From: Brachypterus glaber
Lineage: Eukaryota; Arthropoda; Insecta; Coleoptera; Kateretidae
Assembly (NCBI GenBank): GCA_958510825.1
Contig: OY294049.1
Coordinates: 38,778,774 to 38,842,773, forward strand
Direction: 5' to 3'
DNA length: 64,000 nt
Position 1 is the stretch's first letter. Every line of letters begins with the position of its first letter. Positions 34,834 to 45,617 of this stretch are shown one piece after another. The notes under the pieces were generated by a model. It searched no databases, was not told the origin of the DNA, and saw only the letters and a list, made by a program, of their open reading frames with translations. The position numbers and the translations under genes are program-made.

Positions 34834-37800
34834 GTAAGTTACTTTCAATTTAAACGTTTGTTAATATTATTATAAATTAAATTTAACCGTCAAGAATAGC
34901 ATTTGTTTGATGATGTAAGTGCAAACTACACATGTTGTTCTATGTGAGTGGGTGGTGAAGCATAATTATGTTCTTCATGCATTAATTTTGAATTCTTTTT
35001 TAGAGAGGGAATTCAGGGAAACTTGTAGTGGACATGGAAGATATCTCTTAGGAAGGTGTAAGTGTGATAGACTGTACTACGGACCATTCTGCCAGTACAG
35101 AGACGAATGTATGGAAGATAACGACTGTGGGGAACATGGAAAATGTATAGATGTCAAAGCTACAACTGCCCCCAGACAGCAATGTTATTGTCAGTTGGGC
35201 TGGTTTGGCCCTGGGTGCAACAAACGTAAGTAAACTTGACTTAACGCTTTAATCTAGAGACTTACAATTTGGACCACAGCTGTGCGCAGGTCAATTGTCA
35301 AAAGTTATCAGTTGGGATTGTTATTATAGAGAAAGATATTAAATTACCATCTAATTTTCAGGATCTCCTGTAAAAACCACTGATATTGACTTCAGTATAT
35401 ACACTGAACGTAAGTTAAGTGATACGTTTCATCTGTACTGGCGTATATTAAAGGAACACAAAGAAATTGAAGCTGTTATGGTAGTAAATGGTACGGGCTA
35501 TGCTGGTTTGGGTTGGAGACCAAGATCATTGACCAGAAGTTGTAAAAATTTCCCTGCTATTGGTCCTCAAACCGCTGGTGCCTCATCCGATGGTAAATCA
35601 GAACCGGAGCCAAAAGGAGAACCTAAAAGTGAACCAGAACCCAATTCCGAACCAGAACCAAGTTCTGAACCTGAACCAACTTCAGAACCGAATGCAGAAC
35701 CAAGCGCAGAACCCAGTGCTGAACCAGAACCAAATGCAGAACCTAAATCAGAGCCAGAACCCACAGCAGAACCAAAAAGGTAATATATCATTAAAAAAAG
35801 TCGTGAAGATAAGTAATGCTATACATTCCATTATATATTATTCACAGTAAAAAACGTTTGTTGATTGTTTGTTGATATTGTTTTTTAGTGAGCCAGAACC
35901 AGATGCTGAACCAAGTGCAGAACCAGAACCATCTACTCCAGAACCAACAACAACTCAAAAAGCGAAATATCGTAAATCTTTGTATTCTAGAAGATCTGCA
36001 CAGCCCACTTCTGTAATTCAAACCGAACACTCAGGAGCTGATGTTGTGGAAACAAGTGTTTCTTCTAGTATTTCATCTAGCGTCAGTGCCAAACAAGGTA
36101 GGATTAATAAATATTTAACACGTTCGCTGCCGACAACCCACCTGGTGGGTCCATCCCCTACATATTCAATGCCGAGAGCCCGCCCGGAGGGCTCACTGTA
36201 GACTTGAATATACAGTCTGTTCAACAAGAGCGTGTCTTCAATATTTTTTTTTCTATGAAAGATAATTATTTATTAATTTTTTTACATTAAAGTAGATAAA
36301 AAATGTTATTTCTCTCCTACTAAGTACACCGTGAAATCTCCGCTGTTTTTCCTCTTCCAGTCGGTGCAGAGTTGACTGCGGTGTTTTGGACATTGTCCTC
36401 TTGCAATATCCAATCTTTGTTTTTGGATCTAAACATCCTTTTTACTGACTTTATAAGTCCACGCTGGTAAATTTTCAAATTTTTCTGAGCGTTCAAATTC
36501 TCAGTAAACATTTTTAGACAACCAAATTCAGGTTGTGAAAACCATCCCGAAACATGAATTTTTACGGGGTGCCTAACTGTGCACTGGACAAAATACATTT
36601 CACAGTAAGATCAATTTAGACTTATTAATCACTTTTGATGCATTGGCAACCTTTAATTTAGGTCCTCGCGGATGCAGACACAAAAAGACCGCGGTCGACT
36701 GCTTCAAATCTCTTTGCGTAAACCGAACTGATTTTCTTTAACGTGTGCTCGTCACGACAATTCGACTACTACGGTAACAAATCAGTGATACAGAAATAGT
36801 ACAAAGATAGGAGATTTACGCTGTAAAATATGGCGGAGATACCTTTTGAATTTTTTGGATAATCAAAGACATGCTCTTGTTTAACAGACTGTAAGTAAAA
36901 TTACATCGTTTTAAAGCTTAAACATTCCTCTACAAAATAAAATTAAATTCACTTTTCTATCTCTACTAATAAAGCGGGAAATTAATTTTGAACGCTGCGT
37001 CGGCAGCGAACGTGTTAAACAATTTAAAATATATTTTTTGCATGACCAAGACTAAAAATTTTACGATTTTCATTTTCGGGACTAAACTTGCCGTTTTTCT
37101 CCCTAGGGAATAAAAATCATGTCAACCTTGATAATATTAAAATATTATACTTACTATGTGCTTTGCTGGTTCAAAAATTAGGTTTGGTGGTGTTTTGTAA
37201 TAAATTAGCGATTCAAACCAATTTATTTGATTTTAACAAAGAAAATCTTTAAAAATAACATTGTTATAACAATTTATACATAACTTAAAATTTATCATCT
37301 TCATCCATTTTTTTGATGTTTGTGTTAACCATATTAAAAAACAAATGAAATCGCGATAGCCATAAAACTGACTTTTCGCAATTTACAGGCATCTTGATTA
37401 AATTACGAAAATAAAATAACCGATTTTAGACGCGTGGTTTTTAATTTTAATTTTATCTACCTATCTAAATTATGTTTGGTCCTGCAAAAAATAGTGTATA
37501 TACCTCAGGACTAAACTTGGCTGTTTTAGTCCCTTGCATTTCTGTTTCCCTCGCTCGCTACGCTCGCTCAGGAAACACTAATGCAGCGGGACTAAAACAG
37601 CCAGTTTAGTCCCTTGGCATATAAATAACTATTAATGATAAAAATATTTTTATAAAGCTCTTTTATTTTGATTTTAGGTCGCAAACGAAGGGCTGTTAAA
37701 GGTAAATTTTTATTTTTATAAAATTTAAATATTTTTTGAGTTGCGTAGGTTGCACTACTAAATAAAATCTTGTATATTTCGTACACTAGTCTGCTTTAGT

Positions 37801-40800
37801 ATCATATTGAAGGTATATTACACATAATTTTTAATTTTAACTTTTAGTCAGTTAAATTGAAAATATAACAAAATCACTTGCCTCAATTTCTAAACAATTG
37901 AAGCTTTAGTCAGTTCGTTAGACTCTAACTAATGGTGGTTGGTCTGTTAATTTTCTTGTAGAACCTGTAGCGGAACCCACCTCTGAACCAGAACCAAATC
38001 AAGATCCAGAGACGACATCAGAACCATCTGCTGAACCAGAACCCTTATCCGAACCCGAACCAACCTCAGAACCTAAATCCGAACCTGAACCAACCTCAGA
38101 ACCTAAATCCGAACCTGAACCAACTTCAGAACCTAAATCTGAACCAGAGCCAACTACCGAACCTTCCGCAGAACCAAAATCCGAACCAGAACCCACTTCC
38201 GAACCAAAATCTGAACCGGAACCTACTCCAGAGCCCAAATCCGAACCAGAACCAACTTCGGAGCCTAAATCTGAACCAGAACCCACCCCCGAACCAAAAT
38301 CCGAACCAGAACCTACTTCTGAACCCGGTACCAAACCCGAACCCAGTACCAAACCTGAGCCAAGTACGAAACCTGAACCAAAACCAGAACCTTCCAAAAC
38401 CACTCACTCTAACCTTCAAGTTGCACCCACTGGAAATAAAGGTATAGTAATGCACGGTACTAATTAAAACTTAGATAAAAGCGGTTTCTTCTATGTTCTT
38501 CTAAAATAAATACATAATTTACTTTGTCAGAAGATAGAAGCTTATTTTTGTATAAATTTAGTTTAATTAGATTAATTATCAGAGACCCTTCATGGCTTGA
38601 GACGAATATGAAGGGTCTTAATTTATTTATACCTAGACGATTAACATCACTACACTTTTATAAACCAAAAATACAGATACACAGATTCTTAAATTAATAA
38701 TTAAGTATCTCAATCCAATCCATTATTGTTGAAGGCTGATGAAATCTTTTTAGACCTCACGAAGGCCTTTGACTTTTGACAAGATCTTCACCGCTTAAAA
38801 GTTCTTATTAAATAAAATTTTGTTTTGATTCGTTAATAAAATTTCTAGTATATTAGCTAGAGTTTCAAAATTATCATGCGACTTTGATTATTTCAGCCAA
38901 ACTTTACTATTTAAAACATATTTAGAAATCTAAAAAGAACTTCTAATACACATACTTACTTATACTACCATAATTAATAGACTATTATACATTTAATTAT
39001 TTTTTGCACTATAAAAATAGTAACTCTCGTTCATTAAAACGATGCCATAAACATACCTACATACATAATTATAATTAATTATAACTTATTTTAATGTATT
39101 AATATCTATATAATATCATTTTCTTATTGCTATTAACAGAGCAAATATTATTTTTATGAATGGTTACTATAGTCCGTCCAATTATGCAAGATAGTAGTTT
39201 AAAATTCCCGCGATTTTTAAGCTACACCATTGGTTAAAAAATCGTACCTTTTAACATATAAAATATTGTGACATTTTTTGTGTATGACAATGATTGACGG
39301 TCGTTAAAGCTAATAAAGGAGAAAGTTACATAAAAAAATGGTTATACTTAATGTTATTTTGTATGGTATTGAAAAAGGTACTTTTTTGGTTTATTCTTCA
39401 TACACTAACACTAAATTAGCATATTCTACATATTGTACAAACGTAAATTATATTGAACACAAGGAAAGCGTCAAATTTTTAGGTTACAGTTACAACTTAA
39501 GGCCTATCCAGAGGCTCGCATAACAACCATTACAAGATACATGACACATCAAGCCAATCCTGGTATCGCATTCTTGAGGCGAACCATTTTGCAACTGGAA
39601 ATCATTTATTTTCAGTAAAATATAGTATAAATTGATTAATTTTAAACAAAATAATGAAAGGTCGCAAATAGATCATTTCAGTTTAAAGCAAAACCTATTT
39701 GAGTCCATTATGTTCTAAATAGACAATATCCTTAATAATTTAGGAAAGCAAGACGAACAACTTAACGCATACACTCCACGACACGACTTTAATCCCATGG
39801 ACTGTACTGACATCATTATCGGATCAGCCAGAGGCACTGCAAGTAGAATAGCCGACTATTACACAAGAGACCGCTCCACCCCAAGAATGGACAACTTCTG
39901 GGGCGGCAAAAACGATCTAACCGCTGCTATGGGATTCGAAAAAGACGGCGTCACCACCATTCTCTTCAGAAAGAAACTAGAAGCTAAGGAACCTTCAGAT
40001 CATTCTATCGAGGAAGGTTTAATGCACGTTATTTTTGCACAAGGTCAAGAAAAGGGAAAATATGTACATGTGCCGAAATCTGGGGTTGAAGCTGCTCAAG
40101 CTTCGGACAGAGATTTCTACAAAGAGGATGAGCTGAAATATCACGGACATGGGGCACAACGTGGAGTTACTACAATTGACTTCTTTGGTAGGTACCCATT
40201 AATATTATCTGAATAATAAACATTATCTTACTTGAGATGTTATCAAAATCATGGAATATTAATAATTATAATGGGGATCAGTAACAGGTCCAACTATGTT
40301 CCTTACCTTTATAAATTCATATTTCGATATTTATAATTTTTTTTTTGCAGAGGAAAAAGATAAAGTATTGCCGGGTGATACAGGAGCAACTAGCGAATCC
40401 TCAAAAAACACAGAATGTGGTGGGGAATGGAAAATTCCCAGAAACTGCAACCCCGAAAATTATACTTGCGAATATTCCGCCAAATGGGAATTGTTCCCAA
40501 GAAGAGATGAAATTAAATTCACGATTACTACTAGCAATACCGACACATGGACTGGTATTGCATTTTCAAACGACGAAAAAATGGTAAGTCTGTTTTAGAC
40601 AATAGGTTTCCAGCCTGCTAAAATTGCTAATTTTTATTATTTTATTTTTTATTCTTATTTTAGTCCCAAACTGATGCTATCTTAGGATGGGTAGACAAAG
40701 CTGGCCGTCCTTTCCTCATGGACACCTGGATAACCGGATACACCCAACCACTTCTGGATGCATCCCAAAATATTTACAACATGACTGGCAGACTTATTAA

Positions 40801-43800
40801 CGGAGTAACAACCTTATCTTTTGTTCGGAAACGCGTGACCAACGATCCCAAGGATTTATCATTCACAAATGATAAGTGTTTGTTCATGATGTTCCCAGTT
40901 AAAGGAGGAGCCTTTAATAGTGTCAATAAAAAAATAAGGAAGCATGAAGTTGTACCTAGTTTATCAGTGGAAAGAATTTGTATCAGATCTTGTGGCAATG
41001 GTAAGTTTACAATTAGTCCATTTTTATATCATTATTATTTCCCTATTTAAAAACGAAAATATAGCTAGAAACCATGACTATAATACGGTTCTATTGACTT
41101 TTTTTTATATTTTAGATGACCTATATGATTCCATGTCCACAACTGAGTCGCCTGGTTTGGGATACATGGTAGAAGTCAAACTAGTAGACCTAGGTGAAAA
41201 CTTTGAAGTACCAAAAGCTGGTTCAGTACAATACGAAGACCTCAGCAACTCAATCAGTGATAACTTTAAACCCGTTTTTAACAAGTTACCAGGATACAGA
41301 AGACTTTTGATTGAAGACCTAAAAGAGTAAGTTCAGAAATAAAATACATCTGCAACTGATTTTTTTCAAGAACCCTTAATTTTTTGTTGTAATTTGTTTT
41401 TGAGTCTAACCAGGGATTTTTTAGGGTTGATAATAATATCGTTGCTACCATGAATCTCCAACTGGATAAAGCTATGGCAGAAAAAGGCAGAGCATTGTCA
41501 GAAGATGCTGACTCAAACGATGAGCAAGTACACAAAATTTTACAAGAAAGTGTTGGCTCCGGGAAAGTAGGAAACCTAAAAGTTGATCCACAGTATCTGG
41601 TGTTTGAACCACAAAGTTGTAAGTAGAATTTTAAAATAATAATAATAGTAATTGCCTTTATTTTATAACACATTATAAAAATACAACAACATGATACAAA
41701 TGGCCATCGACCGAACTCCTTGAGCCATATAATTTTAATATTACTTATATAACAAATTTTTTGAATTTATAGTGAGTCCTATTGTCCTTTTCTTCCTTCC
41801 TGCTCTTAGAGTTATAGCGCCCTGGACTACAAATATTTAAAGTAATTTGCAAAGGAAAAAATCTATTTCTAATGTTGGTTAAATCTATCTTCAAGGTTTG
41901 GACCAGTTTGTCCTATATAAACTTTTTTATTTCAGTAACGACAAACATAATCCCAGACGCTTCCTCACAAGACAACGGCTTCTTTAACTTGTCCGAAGCC
42001 AAACTATACATAGTATTAGGGTGCATAGCCGCCCTGGTTTTAGTTGCCATAGTTCAGGCCAGTTGCACCATCTACAAAGCGAGTGGCAACCGTTCGGGGA
42101 ATCATAAGGTAACATCACTGTGAGATGCCCCGCATGAGCCTCATGCCTTGAGGAGGGCAAGTAGGTTCATAACTTGTTGTTTTTTGCTGCTCATTAAGCC
42201 GCCATAGTTTTTGGATGATGTTTATTTAAAAGGTACTAAGTAATATACAAAATAATAAAAGTTTTTCGCATACAAAGTGAGGGGAGATTGAAGATATACC
42301 TTACTTTTTAAAGTCCAAACTTTTTTCATTTTACATGGTACAGTTGGTACCAACAAAACTGGAAAAGTGGGGTTAAGTAAAATTTCATGTTTTCCATAAA
42401 ATTTAGTTGTGTGAATGTGGATTATTTAAATGGGGTTATGCCTGTTTGAAAAATAAGGTTAGTTTAACCATGTCAAAAATCTTATGTTATTCTATGCATT
42501 TGTGTTTAGTAAATACTATTTGGATTTTGAAGCGTATCTCTATTGTTAATTACTGTATTTCTGCTCTAAAATATCCCCATTCTAAAATGTCTATTATTAA
42601 ATCCCCTTATCAATATATTTTGTATCTAATAAACTTGTTTTAAATACCTTTATTTTTAAAAAACACTACTAGTATATTGGTCTCCTACAACTAGGTATTC
42701 CTCATAGTTCCTTAATTTAAAAATTATAATTATGGGTTTTATTCGTATCAGTATTCTTCGAGTATTCTTGTTTTTCTGCTTTATCTCTCCCAATTTTAAA
42801 AAAATACACCAACATTTTTTGACTTTGAAATTGATGTGGCAATAACAATATTGACACTAAATTTATTAACAAGTAAACAAATATTTGTCAAATGAAAGAT
42901 AGTTCACAATGTAATTTTTTTTTATAACCCCACTTTTCCAGTTTTGTTGGTACCAACTGTAACAAAATGGATGGATGAATTTTTCATGTAAACAACGAAC
43001 TTCTTTAATGTATTGTGAACTTAAGTAAACTACTTAGTTGTGTGGAAATTAGCTTAAGTTAGAATATCAAAACAAACTTTAAAATTAGTAAGATGGCTTA
43101 TTTCTCAGTTGAAAGGAAAGTAACTTAATTTGTAGAAAAAATCGTTTGGGATTCAATTAAAAATAGTGCATTAACCGCTGAGGAATTGTTATCCACCTAA
43201 AAAATTAATTCAATTTAAAACCCAAATATATTTCGAAGAGCTTAAATGAATTTTATTATAACCTACTTAGTATCTTTTCAATAAGTATAGTCCAGTTTTC
43301 ACTGTTACCATGCTTGTGTGCTTTTTGCAAAATTTTAGAAATTAGACTAGATTTTTAGATTCATTTGGTTCTTGTTATAATTTGTTTGTATGAAAAAGTG
43401 TGATTATTTTTTTCTGATTCATAAATTTTAAAAGCTGTAACCAACGCTATTTAAATGAGTTTAACTGTAACCAATTAAAATGTTTCGTTTTACAACAATA
43501 TTTTTAATACAAACATTTTAAAATTTGAAATAGCTTAAGCTTTTCAATTCCAATATAGTTTTTCATACTAATACGTATTACGTAAATCATAACACCTATT
43601 AGAAGTATACATATATATATATATACACATAACTAACAAAATTCTTAAATTATCATAAAAAAACACAAATATAAACCTACTGCCAGATGCCTTTTAAAGA
43701 AAGACCAAATTTTTATACAAAATCATCAAAAGGAATCAAATATTTTTTTTCTTGCGCTTATTTAAAGTTTCCTGGCATACTTATTGATGCTACACTCTAG

Positions 43801-45617
43801 TGGAATTTACAAATTGATTACCTGGGAAATGGGTAATACATTTTTAACAAAAAAAAAGTAAGTTAGAAAGGGAATGCTATATTTTATCATATAAATGTTT
43901 TGATAAGCTAGTTTTTTGATTATTTTGCATAAAAATTGGCTTTCTAAAACTGAAATCTCTCAAAATAATAAAACTGCTTTTTGGTAGAGGGTGTATAGTG
44001 TGCAGCTAGATCCGCGCTTTTACCAGAGCTCATACCAAAGCCGTGAAATAATGCCCCACTGGGGTCTGGCCCCCGTCGAGACAAACAGGCACTGGTAACA
44101 ATTACATTACAGCCCTGACAGCGCGCGTCATAGTGGTCAGGGCCCTAGTGGGGTGAGTTTATGTAATTTGTCACAAACTGTCTTTAACAACTATTCACAA
44201 AACTTATATTCCACACGGTTGGATAACTCTGGGTAGACAAAAAGGCGCAATGGATCCTAGTTGTCAAACCTAGAGCCTACCCGCCAAATACTACTACTAC
44301 TACTACTGCTAGATTCTACTTTCTATTGGGGCATGCCGTTCAAATTATTTCTAGAGTAATACATGCTATTTTTAGTACGGTACTCATTTATTGGTTTTAA
44401 TTTCCAGTCACATAGTTTTAAAAGCTTAAATTCATTAAAAATAACTTTCATTTATGAGCTTTTCGTGTTTTATCATTATACAGGGTTAAAACCAGTTTTC
44501 TTTTCCTTGAAAGAAAAGTGTTCCAAGAAACATATAAGTACAAAAAAGTCGTTCATTATATGTGTTGATTTTTTTTTTTTCGCAAATTAGTAACATTGTA
44601 TTACTCAAGAAAACAATATGGTATCCCTATTGAAAATGACGGGTTTGTGCACCATTTATACACTCGCAGACCCGTCATTTTCAATAGGCATTTTATGAAA
44701 TTTTTAAAACCTAGATATTTCTTACTCTTTTAACACATTTTATTTTAAAATTCACTTTTAGCACCTCTATGATTCTGTATTTCTACTATTTTCAATACCT
44801 AAAAACGATTTGGACTTCAATAATTTTTATCTTAAAGCTAGGTTGATCCATGCAACAAAAGGGTCAAGCTCTGGTAAAACTACAAACTAGATACCAGTTT
44901 TAGATTTAAGCAAAAGATTTTTGTATACAGTGCGGTCCAAAATTCATCCCCTCCCCCTAACTTTAAACGATTAAAGACCATATTTTATAAGCTAAAAATA
45001 TCACATAAATGGCAAAAAACAGCTTAAGTAGTCTTATTTACCCGTTCCAAATTCAATTCGTTCAAAAGTTGAGTGTGGATGCCTTCTTGCACCGCACTGT
45101 GTGGATAAACCACAATGCACTATAAACAGCACTTACAAAACCCAATTTACTAGTTTTTTTAACAAATGTCCATTTTCAGGACCATTTGATACCAAATTCA
45201 GCATGGAAAGATTATTCAGCAAACACAAACTACGCATTCGACGCATTTGAAGCAGAAGAGAAGAAACAACAAAGCATAAACGGTAAAAACGGAAGAAGCG
45301 AGACATTGCCCAGCAACAAAACTCACCAGCAGCGACCTCAAGGTCTTCAGCGACCTCAAAGTCGACCTCCGAGCGTCCCGACCCAAGCTACTAACTACAT
45401 GGGAGACACTAGGTCACTGCAAAGACCCAGAGGAACTTATCCACCAGGTTCAAATTTGGATAGGAGCACATTTTCGCTACCGAGGACTGTATATGATCGA
45501 TCGGCTAACAGAGCTACTCAAGATATGCAACCAGACTTTTATTTTATGCCTTCTCAAAGGAAATACTCCGGCGAGGTTGTAAGGGTTTATGTGGACTACA
45601 ACAATCAACCTAAATGA
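34075..45617 (+). CDS. Type-I membrane protein with LPMO-like, EGF, split DOMON, DOMON and SEA domains (5' end missing)
   Basis: Spliced gene, 16 exons with GT-AG borders and consistent phases: 34075-34145, 34543-34640, 34700-34833, 35004-35225, 35362-35779, 35889-36097, 37678-37701, 37962-38441, 39744-40187, 40351-40583, 40664-41000, 41116-41326, 41425-41618, 41936-42108, 45180-45617 are the exons I can place (15 listed; at least one upstream exon is needed because 34075 opens inside a codon and no signal peptide is present). About 1227 residues are visible. Numbering from the first complete codon: LPMO-like domain 1-100, EGF-like 101-174, DOMON 175-250 plus 560-699, Glu-Pro repeats between, second DOMON 720-890, SEA 900-1020, membrane span about 1049-1070, tail to 1227. 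DOMON domains are known to bind haem or sugar, and SEA domains occur in cell-surface proteins; a matrix or cuticle surface role is inference. I do not recognise a named orthologue. Confidence 0.9.
35004..35225 (+). CDS. Exon encoding two EGF-like modules
   Basis: This 222-nt exon (phase 1 on both sides, so it can be skipped in frame) encodes two cysteine-rich modules. The first reads C-SGHG-..-C-x-C-..-YYGPFC, the second [13 protein letters not shown]..-CYC-..-GWFGPGC. The spacing and the Gly-Pro-x-Cys endings are typical of EGF repeats. The donor is GTAAGT at 35226. Confidence 0.9.
35362..36097 (+). CDS. First half of DOMON domain 1 and first Glu-Pro repeat block
   Basis: Exon 35362-35779 begins with DOMON strands (..FHLYWRIL.., then ..[17 protein letters not shown]..) and at about residue 252 changes abruptly to tandem S/A/T/N-E-P-E-P units. 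Exon 35889-36097 continues the repeats, then gives a Ser/Thr-rich stretch ending ..SAKQ. The acceptor at 35889 follows a long T tract. The repeat strand is purine-rich (gaaccagaacc words), which creates long open frames in other frames that are not genes. Confidence 0.88.
36213..36891 (-). mobile_element. Nested Tc1/mariner derivative
   Basis: Ends CAGTCTGTTcAACAAGAGC and (reversed) CAGTCTGTTaAACAAGAGC, flanked by TA on both sides. 679 bp, inserted in the TTAA-flanked element. Confidence 0.88.
36340..36560 (-). pseudogene. Tc1 transposase fragment (DDE middle part)
   Basis: Minus-strand residues [14 protein letters not shown], then [16 protein letters not shown] and [14 protein letters not shown] correspond to the region around the second catalytic Asp (QxDN..HTA) of Tc1-like transposases. 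The Asp is kept; the usual H of the HTA motif is replaced. The first and last catalytic regions are missing. Confidence 0.75.
37678..37701 (+). CDS. 24-nt microexon encoding GRKRRAVK (furin-type site)
   Basis: The exon is bounded by TTTTAG at 37672-37677 and GTAAAT at 37702. It is 24 nt and phase 1 on both sides, so including or skipping it keeps the frame. It encodes R-K-R-R, which fits the proprotein-convertase consensus R-x-K/R-R, and sits between the two Glu-Pro repeat blocks. The phases of both neighbouring exons require either this exon or a direct join, and both are in frame. Confidence 0.75.
37962..38441 (+). CDS. Second Glu-Pro repeat block exon
   Basis: A 480-nt exon made almost wholly of tandem units of the type [10 protein letters not shown], changing near the end to S-T-K-P-E-P units and then a short non-repetitive stretch (..[12 protein letters not shown]). 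Such sequence should be extended and highly charged, like a stalk or spacer, and the DNA repeat makes length variation by unequal exchange likely. The acceptor is CTTGTAG; the donor is GTATAG at 38442. Confidence 0.88.
39167..39580 (-). mobile_element. Truncated inverted copy of the 17805 element
   Basis: Starts ctatagtccgtccaattatg and runs through ttaaggcctatccagaggct to gtatcgcattcttga, in the opposite orientation to 17805-18345. The far TIR is missing. It lies in the intron before exon 39744. Confidence 0.8.
39744..40187 (+). CDS. Second half of DOMON domain 1
   Basis: It encodes the remaining DOMON core: ..[13 protein letters not shown].., a D-Y-Y-T-R-D segment, ..TTILFRKKL.. and ..[10 protein letters not shown]... 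In ordinary DOMON domains these strands directly follow the GLGW strand encoded in exon 35362-35779; here the Glu-Pro blocks lie between. The acceptor follows TAATTTAG at 39743 and the donor GTAGGT starts at 40188. Confidence 0.88.
40351..41000 (+). CDS. Second DOMON domain (two exons)
   Basis: Exons 40351-40583 and 40664-41000 join in phase 0. They encode a cysteine-bearing lead-in ([16 protein letters not shown]) followed by a complete, uninterrupted DOMON domain: ..[18 protein letters not shown].., ..[15 protein letters not shown].., ..TTLSFVRK.., ..[11 protein letters not shown]... It serves as an internal comparison for the split first domain. Confidence 0.9.
41116..41618 (+). CDS. SEA domain (two exons)
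   Basis: Exons 41116-41326 and 41425-41618 join inside a Glu codon. The product alternates strands and helices as a SEA domain does: ..[11 protein letters not shown].., ..[19 protein letters not shown].., ..[25 protein letters not shown].., ending ..[13 protein letters not shown]. It sits immediately outside the membrane span, the usual SEA position. I see no clear GSVVV-type self-cleavage motif. Confidence 0.7.
41936..42108 (+). CDS. Transmembrane exon
   Basis: It encodes a short juxtamembrane segment and one hydrophobic helix ([21 protein letters not shown]), followed by a small basic cytoplasmic start (..[12 protein letters not shown]). The acceptor is TTTCAG at 41935. The donor GTAACA at 42109 is weaker than the GTAAGT donors elsewhere in the gene; reading through it gives an alternative end (separate entry). 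Confidence 0.9.
42109..42259 (+). other. Candidate alternative 3' end by intron read-through
   Basis: If the donor at 42109 is not used, translation adds V-T-S-L and stops at TGA 42121-42123. A canonical AATAAA is at 42254-42259, a suitable distance for polyadenylation near 42280. The resulting C-terminus T-S-L fits a class I PDZ-binding motif. Transcript evidence is absent, so this is a prediction. Confidence 0.35.
42341..42959 (+). mobile_element. Family D TIR element, copy 1 (intronic)
   Basis: TIR CAGTTGGTACCAACAAAACT continuing ggaaaagtggggtta, with TA flanks (42339-42340, 42960-42961). An inverted copy is at 49962. A 78-codon frame shared by the two copies starts with TTG, not ATG, and matches nothing I know. 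Confidence 0.92.
44012..44307 (+). mobile_element. (ACT)n-tailed non-LTR 3' end, 296 bp, intronic
   Basis: Target duplication GCTAGAT at 44005-44011 and 44308-44314. The body is a GC-richer 3' UTR (gccccactggggtctgg), with acaaaaaggcgcaatgg near the end as in the 755 and 30-kb copies, and a tail of tacTACTAC. Confidence 0.82.
44626..44688. repeat. Hairpin cctattgaaaatgacgggt
   Basis: 19-bp perfect inverted arms around a 25-nt spacer in the last intron. Confidence 0.85.
44928..45099. mobile_element. 172-bp MITE with CAGTGCGGT ends
   Basis: Left CAGTGCGGTCC, right (reversed) CAGTGCGGTGC. The left end matches position 111. It ends 80 bp before the last exon of the plus-strand gene. Confidence 0.7.
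45180..45617 (+). CDS. Last exon: cytoplasmic tail and stop
   Basis: The acceptor CATTTTCAG ends at 45179. The exon encodes 145 residues rich in Gln, Arg, Ser and Pro, without a recognisable domain, ending ..[10 protein letters not shown] and TGA at 45615-45617. The intron before it (42109-45179, 3.1 kb) holds several transposons. Confidence 0.9.
   Translation, partial: DHLIPNSAWKDYSANTNYAFDAFEAEEKKQQSINGKNGRSETLPSNKTHQQRPQGLQRPQSRPPSVPTQATNYMGDTRSLQRPRGTYPPGSNLDRSTFSLPRTVYDRSANRATQDMQPDFYFMPSQRKYSGEVVRVYVDYNNQPK

Larger units (their letters stand above)
36119..37014. mobile_element. TTAA-flanked inverted-repeat element in an intron
   Basis: Ends CACGTTCGCTGCCGAC and (reversed) CACGTTCGCTGCCGAC, flanked by TTAA (36115-36118, 37015-37018), as in piggyBac-type insertions. 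Inside the left end are two small GC-rich palindromes (cccacctggtggg, gagcccgcccggagggctc). It contains a nested Tc1 derivative. Confidence 0.85.

Noticed and set aside
37999..38455. Long minus-strand frames of Gly-Ser or Trp-Phe repeats (also near 35567-35791)
   Set aside because: These are antisense shadows of the Glu-Pro repeat exons; the plus-strand reading has correct splice phases and domain continuity.
38585..38625. Hairpin agaccctt..aagggtct as a terminator
   Set aside because: It lies in an intron of a polymerase II gene, where such hairpins have no terminator role.
42407..42643. 78-codon frame nearly identical in two places (also 50255-50491, minus)
   Set aside because: Both lie inside copies of the same TIR element, begin with TTG rather than ATG, and are similar because the elements are recent copies. 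No known domain.
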